Source of the DNA: JAVVHH01 sp965199665 | GTDB lineage: Bacteria > Pseudomonadota > Alphaproteobacteria > Acetobacterales > Acetobacteraceae | Length of the DNA: 64,000 nt | Direction of reading: 5' to 3' | Assembly: GCA_965199665.1 (NCBI GenBank) | Contig: OZ241208.1 | Span: 2,294,001 to 2,358,000, forward strand | Shown: in pieces, positions 51,777 through 62,108 of the stretch | Numbering within the stretch: the stretch's first letter is position 1 | How the letters are laid out: every line of letters starts with the position of its first letter | The notes under the pieces: model-generated | What the model was told of the DNA's origin: nothing | What the model saw: only the letters and a program-made list of their open reading frames with translations | Database searches by the model: none | Position numbers and translations under genes: made by a program

Positions 51777-52721
51777 TCACAGCACCCGCCGTGGATCGAG
51801 CGCGTCGCGCAGCCCGTCCCCGATGAAATTGATCGCCAGCACCGTGACGAAGATCGCCGACCCCGCCGCCACGGCCCAGTGCGGCGCCACGTCCAGCGTG
51901 TCCTTGGCGTCGAACAGCACGCGGCCCCAGGTCGGAATGTCGGGCGGGAAGCCGAGCCCCAGGAAGGACAGCGTCGATTCCGCGATGATGGCCGAGGCTA
52001 CCTCGATGGTCGCCGCCACGATCACCGGGCCGAGCGCATTGGGCAGGATGTGCAGCAGCACCAGCCGTCCCCGGCCTGCGCCCAGCGCACGCGCCGCCTC
52101 CACGAACTCCTTCTCCCGCAGGCTCAGGAATTGCGCCCGCACCAGCCGTGCCACCGGCATCCAGCGCAGGCCGCCGATCACCACCACGATCATCAGGAAG
52201 ATGCCGCCCTGTGCACCGAACACCTGCTTCAGCGCGTCGCGGAACAGGTAGATGATGAGCAGTAGCAGCGGCAGTTGCGGCAAGGACAGGAACAGGTCGG
52301 TCAGCCACATCAGCACCGCGTCGATCCAGCCGCTCGCCATCCCGGCGATCGCGCCCACCACGATCCCGACCACCACGGAAACCAGCATCGCGGCGATACC
52401 CACCGCCAGCGAGATCCGCCCGCCATAGAGCAGGCGGGCCAGGATGTCCTGCCCGAGGTCGTCCGTCCCCAGCGGATGCGTCGCAGTCGGTCCCTGCAGC
52501 GTCGCAGTGAAGTCGATGTCGTTGATCGCCACCAGCCACACGGACGGCCCAATCGCGATCGCGGCCACCAACGCCGCAAGCACGACGAGGCTGACCAGCG
52601 CCAGCCGGTGCTTTCCGAACCGCCGCCAGGCGTCGCGCCCCGGCGAGACCCGCCGCGCCGGCCCCGCCAGGACGGGCCCGGATTCCAGCGCGGATTGTGC
52701 CGCGACCGCCGCCTCCGTCAT
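51777..52721 (-). CDS. Dpp/Opp-type ABC permease (DppC-like)
   Basis: A 314-residue inner-membrane permease with about 6 TM segments. It carries the EAA-loop region ALGAGRGRLVLLHILPNALGP and the DppC-specific N-terminal HPLGTDDLGQDILARLLYGGR. It forms the translocation pore with the DppB-like permease. The charged N-terminus (RRFGKHRL) precedes TM1. It is the middle gene of the operon, 15 bp after dppB. Confidence 0.93.
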   Translation of the reverse strand: MTEAAVAAQSALESGPVLAGPARRVSPGRDAWRRFGKHRLALVSLVVLAALVAAIAIGPSVWLVAINDIDFTATLQGPTATHPLGTDDLGQDILARLLYGGRISLAVGIAAMLVSVVVGIVVGAIAGMASGWIDAVLMWLTDLFLSLPQLPLLLLIIYLFRDALKQVFGAQGGIFLMIVVVIGGLRWMPVARLVRAQFLSLREKEFVEAARALGAGRGRLVLLHILPNALGPVIVAATIEVASAIIAESTLSFLGLGFPPDIPTWGRVLFDAKDTLDVAPHWAVAAGSAIFVTVLAINFIGDGLRDALDPRRVL

Positions 52722-52736
52722 TGGCCACGCGCCGGG

Positions 52737-53699
52737 TCAGCGCAGGGCGATGCGAGGGTCGAGCCAGCCATACAGAAGGTCCGCGAGAAGGTTGAACAGG
52801 ACGACGAGGATGGCGAACACGAAGGTCACGCCCATCACCACCGGCGTATCGTTGGCCAGGATGGACGAGATCAGTAGCGAGCCGATCCCCGGCACCCGGA
52901 AGATCTGCTCCGTCACGATCGCGCCGCCGAACACCACCGGCATCTGCAGCGCGACCAGCGTGACCACCGGAATCAGCCCATTGCGCACGATGTGCCGCAG
53001 CACCACCCGCGACCGCCCGATCCCTTTGGACCGCGCCGTGGTCACGTAGTCGAGCCGCACCACGTCCAGGATGGAGGACCGCACGTAGCGCACCAGGGAC
53101 GCGCCCTGGAACAGGCCCAGCACCATCACCGGCATCAGCGATTGCCGGATCATCTCGCCCCACCAGGCCAGCCCGGTCGTCTGCAGGTCGGCACGGAACA
53201 CGGTCGGCAGCCAGCCGAGCTCGACGGAGAACAGCAGGATCAGCAGCAGCCCGGTGAAGAAGGTCGGCAGCGAGAAGCCGACAAAGGCGAGCGTATTGGC
53301 AATCTGGTCGAAGGCGGAATACGGCTTCAGCGCCGCCAGCGTGCCCACCGGCACCGCCACGGCGATCGCCAGCACCTGCGCCGCGCCGATCAATGCCAGC
53401 GTCACCGGCACGCGCTGCCAGATCAGCGTGTCGACGTTCATGCGGCTGACGAAGGAGAAGCCCCAATCGCCCTGCGCCATGGCGGCGAGCCAGTGCAGGT
53501 AGCGGGACCACACGGGGTCATCGAGGCCGAACTTGGCTCGCAGCGCGGCCTGCACGGAGGCCGGCACGTTCGGGTTGCTCGCCAACTCGCCGAACGGATC
53601 GCCCGGCGCCAGCGCCAGCACCGAGTACAAGATCAAGCTGATCGCCAGCAGGCTGGGGATCGCGATCAGCGTCCGCCGCAGGAGGTAGGCGCCCGACAT
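52737..53699 (-). CDS. Dpp/Opp-type ABC permease (DppB-like)
   Basis: A 320-residue permease. The start YLLRRTLIAIPSLLAISLIL is the typical DppB N-terminus. LARAKFGLDDPVWSRY-type sequence follows, and the EAA loop SRVVLRHIVRNGLIPVVTL faces the ATPases. About 6 TM segments. It is separated from the solute-binding gene by 6 bp, so the operon order is SBP-B-C-D-F. Confidence 0.93.
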   Translation of the reverse strand: MSGAYLLRRTLIAIPSLLAISLILYSVLALAPGDPFGELASNPNVPASVQAALRAKFGLDDPVWSRYLHWLAAMAQGDWGFSFVSRMNVDTLIWQRVPVTLALIGAAQVLAIAVAVPVGTLAALKPYSAFDQIANTLAFVGFSLPTFFTGLLLILLFSVELGWLPTVFRADLQTTGLAWWGEMIRQSLMPVMVLGLFQGASLVRYVRSSILDVVRLDYVTTARSKGIGRSRVVLRHIVRNGLIPVVTLVALQMPVVFGGAIVTEQIFRVPGIGSLLISSILANDTPVVMGVTFVFAILVVLFNLLADLLYGWLDPRIALR

Positions 53700-53705
53700 G
53701 CGGCG

Positions 53706-55514
53706 TCAGGTGTCGCGCCACCAATTCGCCAGCGACCAGAAATCGCTGTCGAAGCCGCTGGGAAAGGCGTTGAGCTTGTTGCCGATGCCGCGCACGATCG
53801 GACGCGCCACCAGCGGCAGCACCACGTGGTTGCCGCACGCCATGTCGTTGCAGGCGATCAGGATCTGCGCCCGCTTGATCGGGTCGAGCTCGTATTGCTG
53901 GCTCGCCCAGAGCGCATCGTATTCCTTGTTCTGCCAGCGCGTGATGTTCCGGCCCTGCCACTTGTTCTCCTTCTGAGAGGCATCGGTGCTCAGGAAGGCA
54001 CGCAGAAACACACCGGGGTCCGGAGTGTCGGAATTGATGTTGTACATCTGGATGTCGCTGTAGAACTTCGAGTAGGTGTCCGGATTGGCGACGTCCGACG
54101 AGAAGAACACGGAGGCCGTGACGGTCTTCAGCTCCAACTCGATGCCGGCCTTCTGGCAAGCCTGCTTGTAGATTTGCTGCGTCTTCTGCCGCGGCTGGTT
54201 GGTGGAGGTCTGGAACACGAACTTGAGCTTCTTGCCGCCCTTCTCGCGGATGCCGTCCGCGCCGGGCTTCCAGCCGGCCTTGTCCAGCACCGCGATCGCC
54301 TTCGGGATGCTGAACTCGTAGGTCATGTTCCGCGAGCGATAGCGGTCCGGCACGTTGAAGAAGTTCGGCGTCGCGACGCCGCCGCGGCCGTAGATGAACT
54401 TCTGCACCGTGTCGCGGTCGAGCAGGTAGTTGAGCGCTTCGCGCACGGCCGGATCGGTCAGCGTCGGGTGCGACGTCTTGAGGCTGGACCGCTCGCCGTC
54501 GACCTCGGTCGCCGGATCGGTGAAGTTGATCTGGATGTGCTCGATCCCGGTCGCCTCCGAGACGAACACGCGGCCCTTGCCGCCCTTCTCCAACCGGGTC
54601 AGCACGTCGTCCTCGACCTGCAGCGTCCAGGCATAGTCGTATTCGCCGGTCTGCAGCACGGCCCGGGCGGCCGAGACCGCATCGCCGCCGCCCTTCATTT
54701 CGATGGCGTCGAAGAACGGCTTGTTGGGCTCGTGATAGTCCTCGTTGATCACGCCGGAGACGATGTCGCCGGGGCGGAACTCCTTGAACTTGTAGGGGCC
54801 GGTGCCCACCGGGGCCAGGTTGGTGGGCGCGTCGCGGGACTTGCCGCCGGCATAATCCTGGAACAGGTGCTTGGGGATGATCATCCCGTAGTTGCCGACG
54901 AACGCTTCCGCCCAGAACGGCGTGGGCTGCGGGAACACCACCCGAACCGTGTGGTCGTCCACCTTCTCGACCGTGACGTCCTTGTACTTGCCGATGGTGA
55001 CGGCCGCGGTGGCCGGGTCGCGCGAGTAGGCCCAGTTGAACACGCAATCATCGGCGGTGAAGGGCTGGCCGTCATGCCACTTCACGCCCTGCTTCAGCTT
55101 CCAGGTCACGGAAGTGCCATCGGCGGCCAGACCGCCATTCTCCTTGCTCGGCAACTCCGCCGCCAGGATCGGCACCAGCTCGCCCTGCGCGTTCCAGCCG
55201 GCCAGCGGCTGGTAGAAGATGCGGGACGCGTCCTGGTCCTTGGTGCCGATCGCGAAATGCGGGTTCAGCAGCGTCGGCGCCTGCCACCACAGCGTTTTGA
55301 GCAACCCGCCGCCGCCGCGCTTGGTCGGCTTGTACTCGGGGGCGCCCGGGGTTTGCGCGTATGCGACGCCGGCCGTGGCCAGGAGCTGCGTCGCCAGCGG
55401 GGCCGTCAGGCCGGCCAGCACCACTCGATGCACGAAGCCGCGCCGGGACAACCGCCCCTGCTTGACGTCGCTGAGGAGTTCGGAAAGGTCGCAGGTCGTC
55501 GGGGGTTCGCGCAT
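53706..55514 (-). CDS. Dpp/Opp-type ABC substrate-binding protein, Tat-exported
   Basis: A 602-residue SBP_bac_5 family protein. The N-terminus has a Tat-like signal (LSRRGFVHRVVLAGLTAPLA). Family features: LKQGVKWHDGQPFTADDCVF, PVGTGPYKFKEFRPGD, DPAVREALNYLLDRDTVQKF and KAGIELELKTVT. It binds peptides or related oligo-solutes in the periplasm. ATG 55514 is chosen because a longer upstream frame is not signal-like. It is the first gene of the operon and diverges from the MpaB-like gene. Confidence 0.92.
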   Translation of the reverse strand: MREPPTTCDLSELLSDVKQGRLSRRGFVHRVVLAGLTAPLATQLLATAGVAYAQTPGAPEYKPTKRGGGGLLKTLWWQAPTLLNPHFAIGTKDQDASRIFYQPLAGWNAQGELVPILAAELPSKENGGLAADGTSVTWKLKQGVKWHDGQPFTADDCVFNWAYSRDPATAAVTIGKYKDVTVEKVDDHTVRVVFPQPTPFWAEAFVGNYGMIIPKHLFQDYAGGKSRDAPTNLAPVGTGPYKFKEFRPGDIVSGVINEDYHEPNKPFFDAIEMKGGGDAVSAARAVLQTGEYDYAWTLQVEDDVLTRLEKGGKGRVFVSEATGIEHIQINFTDPATEVDGERSSLKTSHPTLTDPAVREALNYLLDRDTVQKFIYGRGGVATPNFFNVPDRYRSRNMTYEFSIPKAIAVLDKAGWKPGADGIREKGGKKLKFVFQTSTNQPRQKTQQIYKQACQKAGIELELKTVTASVFFSSDVANPDTYSKFYSDIQMYNINSDTPDPGVFLRAFLSTDASQKENKWQGRNITRWQNKEYDALWASQQYELDPIKRAQILIACNDMACGNHVVLPLVARPIVRGIGNKLNAFPSGFDSDFWSLANWWRDT

Positions 55515-55685
55515 GGTGATCCGACAACAGCAGGTCCGTTCCAGCGAATCAACGCTGATATGCGCCCGGCGCAGGAGGATGAACTCTGCTTCTGCCCGTT
55601 GGCGCGGCGCTTGCGTGACGGCCCCTCCACCCTGCCCAAACCGTGCCCATATGCGGTTCCGCCCTACCGCCGAGCGTTCCCATCG

Positions 55686-56552
55686 ATGGTTTATCCCACC
55701 CCCGGTTCCGACAACGGATTGTTGCGTGTGCTCGATCCCGTCAAAAAGGCGATCGCGACCGAAGTCTCGGCCATCTTCAACGATCGCAGCCGCGGCGAAA
55801 GCCCCGTGGCACGCCGCGGGGATGGTTGGTTCACCCCGCGCTCGGTGATCTGGCGCGTCCATGGCGACGTGGCCGGCATGATGGTCGGCGGCATCGCCGC
55901 GCTGATGCTGCAGATGTTGCATCCCGCCGTGCTGGCCGGCGTGTGGGACCACTCGCAGTTCCGCTCCGACCTCAACGGCCGCCTGCGCCGCACCGCCCGC
56001 TTCGTCGCCCTGACCACCTACAGCAGCGCCGCCGAGACCGAGACCGCCATCTCCCGGGTGCGCAAGATCCACTCCTACGTGGGCGGCACCCTGCCCGACG
56101 GCACGCCGTACCAGGCCAACGATCCCGAACTGCTCGCCTGGGTGCATGTGACGGAGGCCAGCAGCTTTCTCGAAGGCTGGATCCGCTACGCCGAGCCGCG
56201 CATGACATTGGCCGACCAGAACCGCTACTTCGCCGAGATCGCCCGCGTCGGCCGCGCCCTGGGCGCCGACCCGGTGCCGACCACCAAGGCCGAAGCCCGC
56301 CGCCTGATCGCCGACATGCGCCCCGCCCTGCACGTCGACGAGCGGACCCGCGAGATTGCCCGCATCCTGCTCAACAAGCGCGCCGACAATCCGGTCGCCG
56401 AACCGCTGCAGCAACTCACCATGCAGTCCGGCCTCGACCTGCTGCCCGATTGGGCCCGCCGCATGCATGGCCTCCCCGCCCCGCCATTCCGTCCCCTCCT
56501 GCGGGCCGGCACCATGGGCATCGCCCGCACCCTCCGCTGGGCGTTCGCCTAA
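55686..56552 (+). CDS. MpaB-like oxygenase (DUF2236)
   Basis: A 288-residue DUF2236/ER-bound-oxygenase family protein. The core pattern has VWDHSQFRSDLNGRLRRTA, TYSSAAETETAISRVRKIHS, VGGTLPDGTPYQANDPEL and WVHVTEASSFLEGW. DUF2236 members coordinate heme and include the latex-clearing protein and MpaB, but the substrate here is unknown. ATG 55686 is chosen. It stands alone, convergent with the SDR and divergent from the Dpp operon. Confidence 0.83.
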   Translation: MVYPTPGSDNGLLRVLDPVKKAIATEVSAIFNDRSRGESPVARRGDGWFTPRSVIWRVHGDVAGMMVGGIAALMLQMLHPAVLAGVWDHSQFRSDLNGRLRRTARFVALTTYSSAAETETAISRVRKIHSYVGGTLPDGTPYQANDPELLAWVHVTEASSFLEGWIRYAEPRMTLADQNRYFAEIARVGRALGADPVPTTKAEARRLIADMRPALHVDERTREIARILLNKRADNPVAEPLQQLTMQSGLDLLPDWARRMHGLPAPPFRPLLRAGTMGIARTLRWAFA

Positions 56553-56563
56553 CCGGCGGCGCC

Positions 56564-57268
56564 TCACGCCGCATAGATCATCTTCCGCGTCATCCCGCCG
56601 TCCACCACGAACTCCGCCCCCGTCACGAAGCCGCTCTCCGGGCCGAGCAGGAACGACGCCATTGCCGCGACGTCCTCGGGACGGCCGACGCGGCCGGCCG
56701 GATGCTGCGCGTGGTCGGCGGGGCTCAGCGCCTCCCCACGCACGTCGATCCAGCCGGGGCTGATGCAGTTGACCCGCACGTGCGGCCCGAAGCTGATCGC
56801 CAGCGCGTGGGTGAGTGCGACGAGCCCGCCCTTGCTGGCCGAGTAGCTCTCCGTGTCGGCTTCGCTCATGTGCGCCCGGGTCGAGGCGATCGCGACGATG
56901 CCTCCCCGTGCCGCCCGCAGCAGTGTCTCGCCCGCCCGCGCGAGCAGGAACAACGCCGTCAGATTGCTGCGCAGCACGCCGGACCATTCCGCCAGCGTCA
57001 GCGCGGCGAGCGGCTTTCGCACCATGCGCCCGGCGTTGCTCCCCAGCGCATCCAGCCGGCCCTCCTCCGCCGCGATCCCGTCCATCAGCGCCTGCACCGC
57101 CGCCTCGTCGCCCACATCCGCGACCACGCCGCGGACGCCGGCCAGTCCTTGCACCAGGTCGAGGTCCGCGCCGACCACGCGCCAGCCCTCCCCGGCCAGC
57201 CGGGCGGCGACCGCGCGCCCGATCCCATGCGCGGCCCCGGTCACGAGTGCGACGTTGCTGCCCGACAT
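56564..57268 (-). CDS. Short-chain dehydrogenase/reductase
   Basis: A 234-residue classical SDR. NAD(P)-binding TGxxxGIG is in LVTGAAHGIGRAVAAR. Catalytic Ser is in AIASTRAHM, and Tyr-Lys in ESYSASKGGLVALTHAL. The usual NNAG region reads LDALGSNAGRMV, with Ser for the first Asn. SPGWIDVRGEALSP and FVTGAEFVVDGGMTRKM end the fold. Substrate unknown. ATG 57268 is used. It diverges from osmF across 69 bp. Confidence 0.88.
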   Translation of the reverse strand: MSGSNVALVTGAAHGIGRAVAARLAGEGWRVVGADLDLVQGLAGVRGVVADVGDEAAVQALMDGIAAEEGRLDALGSNAGRMVRKPLAALTLAEWSGVLRSNLTALFLLARAGETLLRAARGGIVAIASTRAHMSEADTESYSASKGGLVALTHALAISFGPHVRVNCISPGWIDVRGEALSPADHAQHPAGRVGRPEDVAAMASFLLGPESGFVTGAEFVVDGGMTRKMIYAA

Positions 57269-57337
57269 CCCGTCTCCTCTCTTGGCGAACGCGTCCGCCC
57301 CTGCTGTTCTGTACCGACCAGGACAGGACAGCAGCCG

Positions 57338-58261
57338 ATGGCCATGTTTACGCGCCGAACCGCCTTGGGTGCCGCGGCTGCCGCGACCGTCATCGGCGCC
57401 GGCCGGGCCCGCGCCGCCGCCGCCGTGAAGGTCGGCTCCAAGCTCGACACGGAGGCCGCCCTGCTCGGCACGCTGGTCCTGCAAGTGCTGCAGGCCGGCG
57501 GGGTCCCGACGGAGAACCGGCTGCGCCTCGGCCCCACCAAGATCCTGCGCAGCGCCATTTTGTCGGGTGAGGTGGACCTGTATCCGGAATACACCGGCAA
57601 CGGCGCCTTCTTCTTCGACCGCCCTGCCGACCCGGCCTGGAAGGACGCGGCCGCTGGCTACGCGCTGGTCCGCCGCCTCGATGCGGACGCCAACCACCTC
57701 ACCTGGCTACCGCCCGCGCCGGCCAACAACACCTGGGGCATCGCCGTCAACGGCGCGGTCGCGGCAGCGGAGAAGCTGCAAACCATGGAGGATTTCGCCC
57801 GCTTTGCCAGCAGCGGCCGCGCCAAGCTCGCCGCCTCCGCCGAATTCGTCGAAAGCGCGGCCGCCTTGCCCGCCTTCCAGGCCGCCTACGGCTTCACCCT
57901 GCCCGCCAGCCAGCTCATCGTCCTCGCCGGCGGCGACACGGCGGCCACCGAGCGCGCCGCCGCCGAAGGCACCTCCGGCGTCAACGCCGCCATGGCCTAT
58001 GGCACCGACGGCGCCATCGCCGCCCTGGAGCTGCGCCTCATGGCCGATACCAAGCACGCCCAGATGGTCTACGAGCCCGCACCGGTGGTCCGGCAGGCGA
58101 CGCTGGACGCCTACCCGGCGCTGCCCGGGCTGCTCGCCCCCGTATTCGCCGCGCTGGACGGCGACACGCTGCGGGCGCTGAACGCCAAGATCGCCGTCGA
58201 CGGCGCCGATGCCGGGACGGTCGCGGCGGCCTGGCTCAAGGAAAAGGGGCTGGCCAAGTAG
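57338..58261 (+). CDS. osmF: OsmF-like osmoprotectant ABC substrate-binding protein
   Basis: A 307-residue periplasmic binding protein of the OpuAC/OsmF class. The signal MFTRRTALGAAAAATVIGAG is Tat-like. VKVGSKLDTEAALLGTLVLQ, SGEVDLYPEYTGNGAFFF and TSGVNAAMAYGTDGAIAALE match glycine-betaine/choline binding proteins. The gene order binding protein-permease-ATPase-permease and lengths (307, 416, 309, 241) mirror E. coli yehZYXW. A candidate promoter (TTGGCG 57282-57287, TGTTCT 57305-57310, 17-bp spacer) lies upstream. Confidence 0.88.
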   Translation: MAMFTRRTALGAAAAATVIGAGRARAAAAVKVGSKLDTEAALLGTLVLQVLQAGGVPTENRLRLGPTKILRSAILSGEVDLYPEYTGNGAFFFDRPADPAWKDAAAGYALVRRLDADANHLTWLPPAPANNTWGIAVNGAVAAAEKLQTMEDFARFASSGRAKLAASAEFVESAAALPAFQAAYGFTLPASQLIVLAGGDTAATERAAAEGTSGVNAAMAYGTDGAIAALELRLMADTKHAQMVYEPAPVVRQATLDAYPALPGLLAPVFAALDGDTLRALNAKIAVDGADAGTVAAAWLKEKGLAK

Positions 58262-59455
58262 GCCCGCCATTACCGGCCTCGCCCTCCCGCTCGCCGCCCG
58301 CCGCACGGGCCGCGCGATCCCGCGACCGGGCCACGTGGTCCCGCTGTCGCTGCTGGCGCTGGCGGCGCTGTCCGTAGGTGCGCTGCCCTTCGTGACCCAT
58401 GCCCGCAATCGGCTGCTCTCCGGGCAGCCGATCCGCATCGGCGCGATCCCGCTCGAGTGGCCTGCGCTCGCCGCGCTGGCGGCTGCCCTCGGGCTGGTGC
58501 TGCTGCCGCAATGGCGGGCGGGCGCGCTCCCGCGCTGGCTCGGCCTGGTCGGCGTCGGCCTCGCGATTGCGGCGCTGTCCAGTCTGGCGGCCGGCGCCGC
58601 GGCCCAGCTCGCGGCTGGGGCCTTGCCCTCGGCACGGACGTCGCTGGGCGCCGGGTTTTGGTGCGCGGCGGCCGCCCTGCTGCTGCTGGCGGCAGACCTG
58701 GCACGCTCGCTGCGTTTCGGCGCCGCGGCCATCCTGCCCGTGGTCGCGCCGCTCGTGCTGCTGCTCGCCGTCGGCAACCTGGCGCCGCTCTCGCTGTTGC
58801 GCGAATACGCCGTGCAGCGCAACGTGTTCGGGGCCGCGCTGCTGCGCCACCTGGTCCTCGTCGCCGCGGCGCTGGGGCCCGCGATCGCGATCGGCGTGCC
58901 GCTGGGGATCATGGGGCAGCGCCGGGCCGGGCTGCGCCGGGCAATGTTCCCCGTGCTGAACGGTATCCAGACGGTGCCGTCCATCGCGCTGTTCGGGCTG
59001 CTGATCGGCCCGCTATCCCTGCTTGGCCGCTTCATCCCTGGCGTAGCCGGCGTCGGCCTGGTGCCGGCCGTCATCGCGCTGGTGCTGTATTCGCTGCTGC
59101 CGATCGTGCGCAACACGGTCGAGGGACTCGACGCGGTGCCGCGGGCGGTGCGCGTGGCCGCGGCGGCGACCGGCATGAACCGAGCGCAAACCTTCTGGCA
59201 GGTCGAAGCCCCGCTCGGCTTGCCCGTGCTGCTGGCCGGGTTGCGGGTGACGGCGGTGCAGGCGGTTGGGCTGGCCGCCGTGTCCGCCCTGATCGGCGCC
59301 GGCGGCCTGGGCGCCATCATCTTCCAGGGCCTCTTCGCCAACGCGCTCGACCTGGTCCTGCTCGGCGCCCTGCCCGTGATCGCGCTGGCCGTGGTCACCG
59401 ACCTGCTGTTCGGCTGGCTCGCCGACGCCGCGCGCACCCGCCTCGGCGGCGCCGC

Positions 59456-59459
<4 letters not shown>
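58209..59459 (+). CDS. yehY: OsmF-system permease YehY
   Basis: A permease of up to 416 residues. It has an extended N-terminal membrane region of about 200 residues (several TM segments) before the ABC permease core. The EAA-like loop is AAAATGMNRAQTFWQVEAP. YehY of E. coli has a similarly long N-terminus (385 residues). ATG 58209 lies inside osmF by 53 bp; the next plausible start is GTG 58335, which would shorten it by 42 residues. Its stop overlaps the ATPase ATG. Confidence 0.85.
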
Positions 59460-60381
<922 letters not shown>

Positions 60382-60385
<4 letters not shown>

Positions 60386-61107
60386 CGGCGTTCCTCGTCC
60401 TGGCCGCGCTCCTGCTCGCAGCGACGTTCGGCATGGGCTCCACCGGGCCGATCTTCGCGGCGCTGTTCCCGGGCGGCGGCGCCCCGGTCTACGGCGGCGA
60501 GGGCTTCCCGAGCCTGCTCGCGGGTCATCTCGGCATCGTCGGCGCCGCCAGCGCCTTTGCCGTGGTCGGCGGGATCGCAGCCGGCATCGCCGTGACCCGG
60601 CCGGCGGGCCGCGAGTTCCGCGGCCTGTTGGAAACGGTGGCCGCGACCGGCCAGGCATTCCCGCCGGTCGCCGTGCTGGCGCTAGCGGTGCCGGCGATGG
60701 GGTTCGGCGCCGCGCCCGCCATCCTGGCGCTGGCGCTGTATGGCCTGCTGCCGGTGGTGCGCAACACCATCGCCGGGCTGGAGGGGGTGGCGGCGGAAGC
60801 ACGCCGCGCCGCGGCGGGCATGGGCATGACCGCCGGCCAGATCCTGTTGCAAGTCGAGTTGCCGCTCGCCGCGCCCGTGATCCTGGCCGGGGTGCGCACC
60901 AGCATCGTGATCGGCATCGGCACCGCCGCCATCGCGTCGACCGTGGGCGCCCGCACCCTCGGCCTGCCCATCATCGTGGGGCTCAACGGCGCCAACACGG
61001 CCTACGTGGTGCAGGGCGCGATCTTGGTCGCGTTGCTGGCCATCACGCTGGACCAGGGCATCGGCTTGCTGGTCGGGCTCAGCACGCGGTGGCGCCGGGC
61101 CCATTAA
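60382..61107 (+). CDS. yehW: OsmF-system permease YehW
   Basis: A 241-residue permease with about 5-6 TM segments and EAA loop AAAGMGMTAGQILLQVELPL. The N-terminus FLVLAALLLAATFGMGSTGP is a TM helix. It completes the transporter pore with YehY. ATG 60382 overlaps the ATPase stop, so the four genes form a tightly coupled operon. Confidence 0.9.
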
Positions 61108-61172
61108 TCGTTCGTTAGTTGTTCCCCGTCATAAGCTGATGATATGGGGAGGCTCCCCGCCAAGGACCCGCC

Positions 61173-62108
61173 ATGCTGCGCCCGTTCACCGTCGCCCTCG
61201 TGCTCGCCGCCACCACCGTCGGTGCCCAGGCCCGGACGCTCGAGGTCGGCAACGGCAAGGCCTTCCCGACCCCCTCCGCCGCCGTCGCCGCGGCCCAGCC
61301 CGGCGACACGGTCGCCATCTCGCCCGGCGAGTATTTCGACTGCGCGGTAATCACCAAGAACGGCCTCACCATCGAAGGCGTCGGCCCCGCGGACAAGGTC
61401 GTCATGACCGACAAAGCCTGCGAGGGCAAAGCCCTGCTGGTGATCCGCGGCGAGAACACCACCGTGCGCAACCTCACCCTGACCCGCGTCCGCGTGCCGG
61501 ACGAGAACGGCGCCGGCATCCGCGGCGAGAGCAAGAGCATCGTGATCGACGGCGTGCGCTTCATCAACAACCAGAACGGCATCCTGTCGGGTATCGATGG
61601 CGGCACGCTGCTCATCCGTAACAGCTATTTCGAGAAGAACGGCTTCTGCGGCGGCGCCTGCTCGCACGGCGTCTATGCCGGTCATTACGATCTGCTGCGG
61701 ATCGAGAACAGCCGCTTCTTCGATACCCGTCAGGCCCACCACATCAAGTCCCGCGCGGCGCGGACCGAGGTGCTCGGCTGCACCATCGAGGATGGGCCGG
61801 ACGGCACCGCGAGCTACGAGGTCGAGGCGCCCAACGGCGGCAGCGTCATCGTGCGCGACAGCAAGATCACCAAGGGGCCGAATGCGGAGAACCACACCGC
61901 GGCCATTATGATCGGCTCCGAAGGCGTGACGCAGATGACGCCGGAAATCGTGGTCGCCAACAACGTGTTCCGCAATGACGGCTCCTACCCGACCATCTTC
62001 GTGAGCAATCTCACCGCCACGGAGGCCCAGCTCACCGGCAATACCATCTCCGGCGCCGGCCCGGTCAGGCCGTTGAAGGGCGACGGCAAGGTCATCGCCA
62101 GCAAGTGA
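61173..62108 (+). CDS. Secreted right-handed parallel beta-helix protein, paralogue A
   Basis: A 311-residue protein with signal LRPFTVALVLAATTVGAQA. The body is a right-handed beta-helix. It starts with EVGNGKAFPTPSAAVAAAQ and PGEYFDCAVITKNGL. Repeating coils follow: LTIEGVGPADKVVMTDKACE, TTVRNLTLTRVRVPDENGAG, LLIRNSYFEKNG and ANNVFRNDGSYPTIFV. Such folds act as polysaccharide lyases, epimerases or binding proteins. No catalytic residues can be fixed. It overlaps the next gene by GTGA and shares its repeat motifs, so the two are recent paralogues. Confidence 0.85.
   Translation: MLRPFTVALVLAATTVGAQARTLEVGNGKAFPTPSAAVAAAQPGDTVAISPGEYFDCAVITKNGLTIEGVGPADKVVMTDKACEGKALLVIRGENTTVRNLTLTRVRVPDENGAGIRGESKSIVIDGVRFINNQNGILSGIDGGTLLIRNSYFEKNGFCGGACSHGVYAGHYDLLRIENSRFFDTRQAHHIKSRAARTEVLGCTIEDGPDGTASYEVEAPNGGSVIVRDSKITKGPNAENHTAAIMIGSEGVTQMTPEIVVANNVFRNDGSYPTIFVSNLTATEAQLTGNTISGAGPVRPLKGDGKVIASK

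Noticed and set aside
55515..56987. N-terminal extension of the Dpp binding protein frame
   Set aside because: The upstream frame has no signal or homology and lies antisense to the MpaB-like gene; the Tat signal after ATG 55514 fixes the start.
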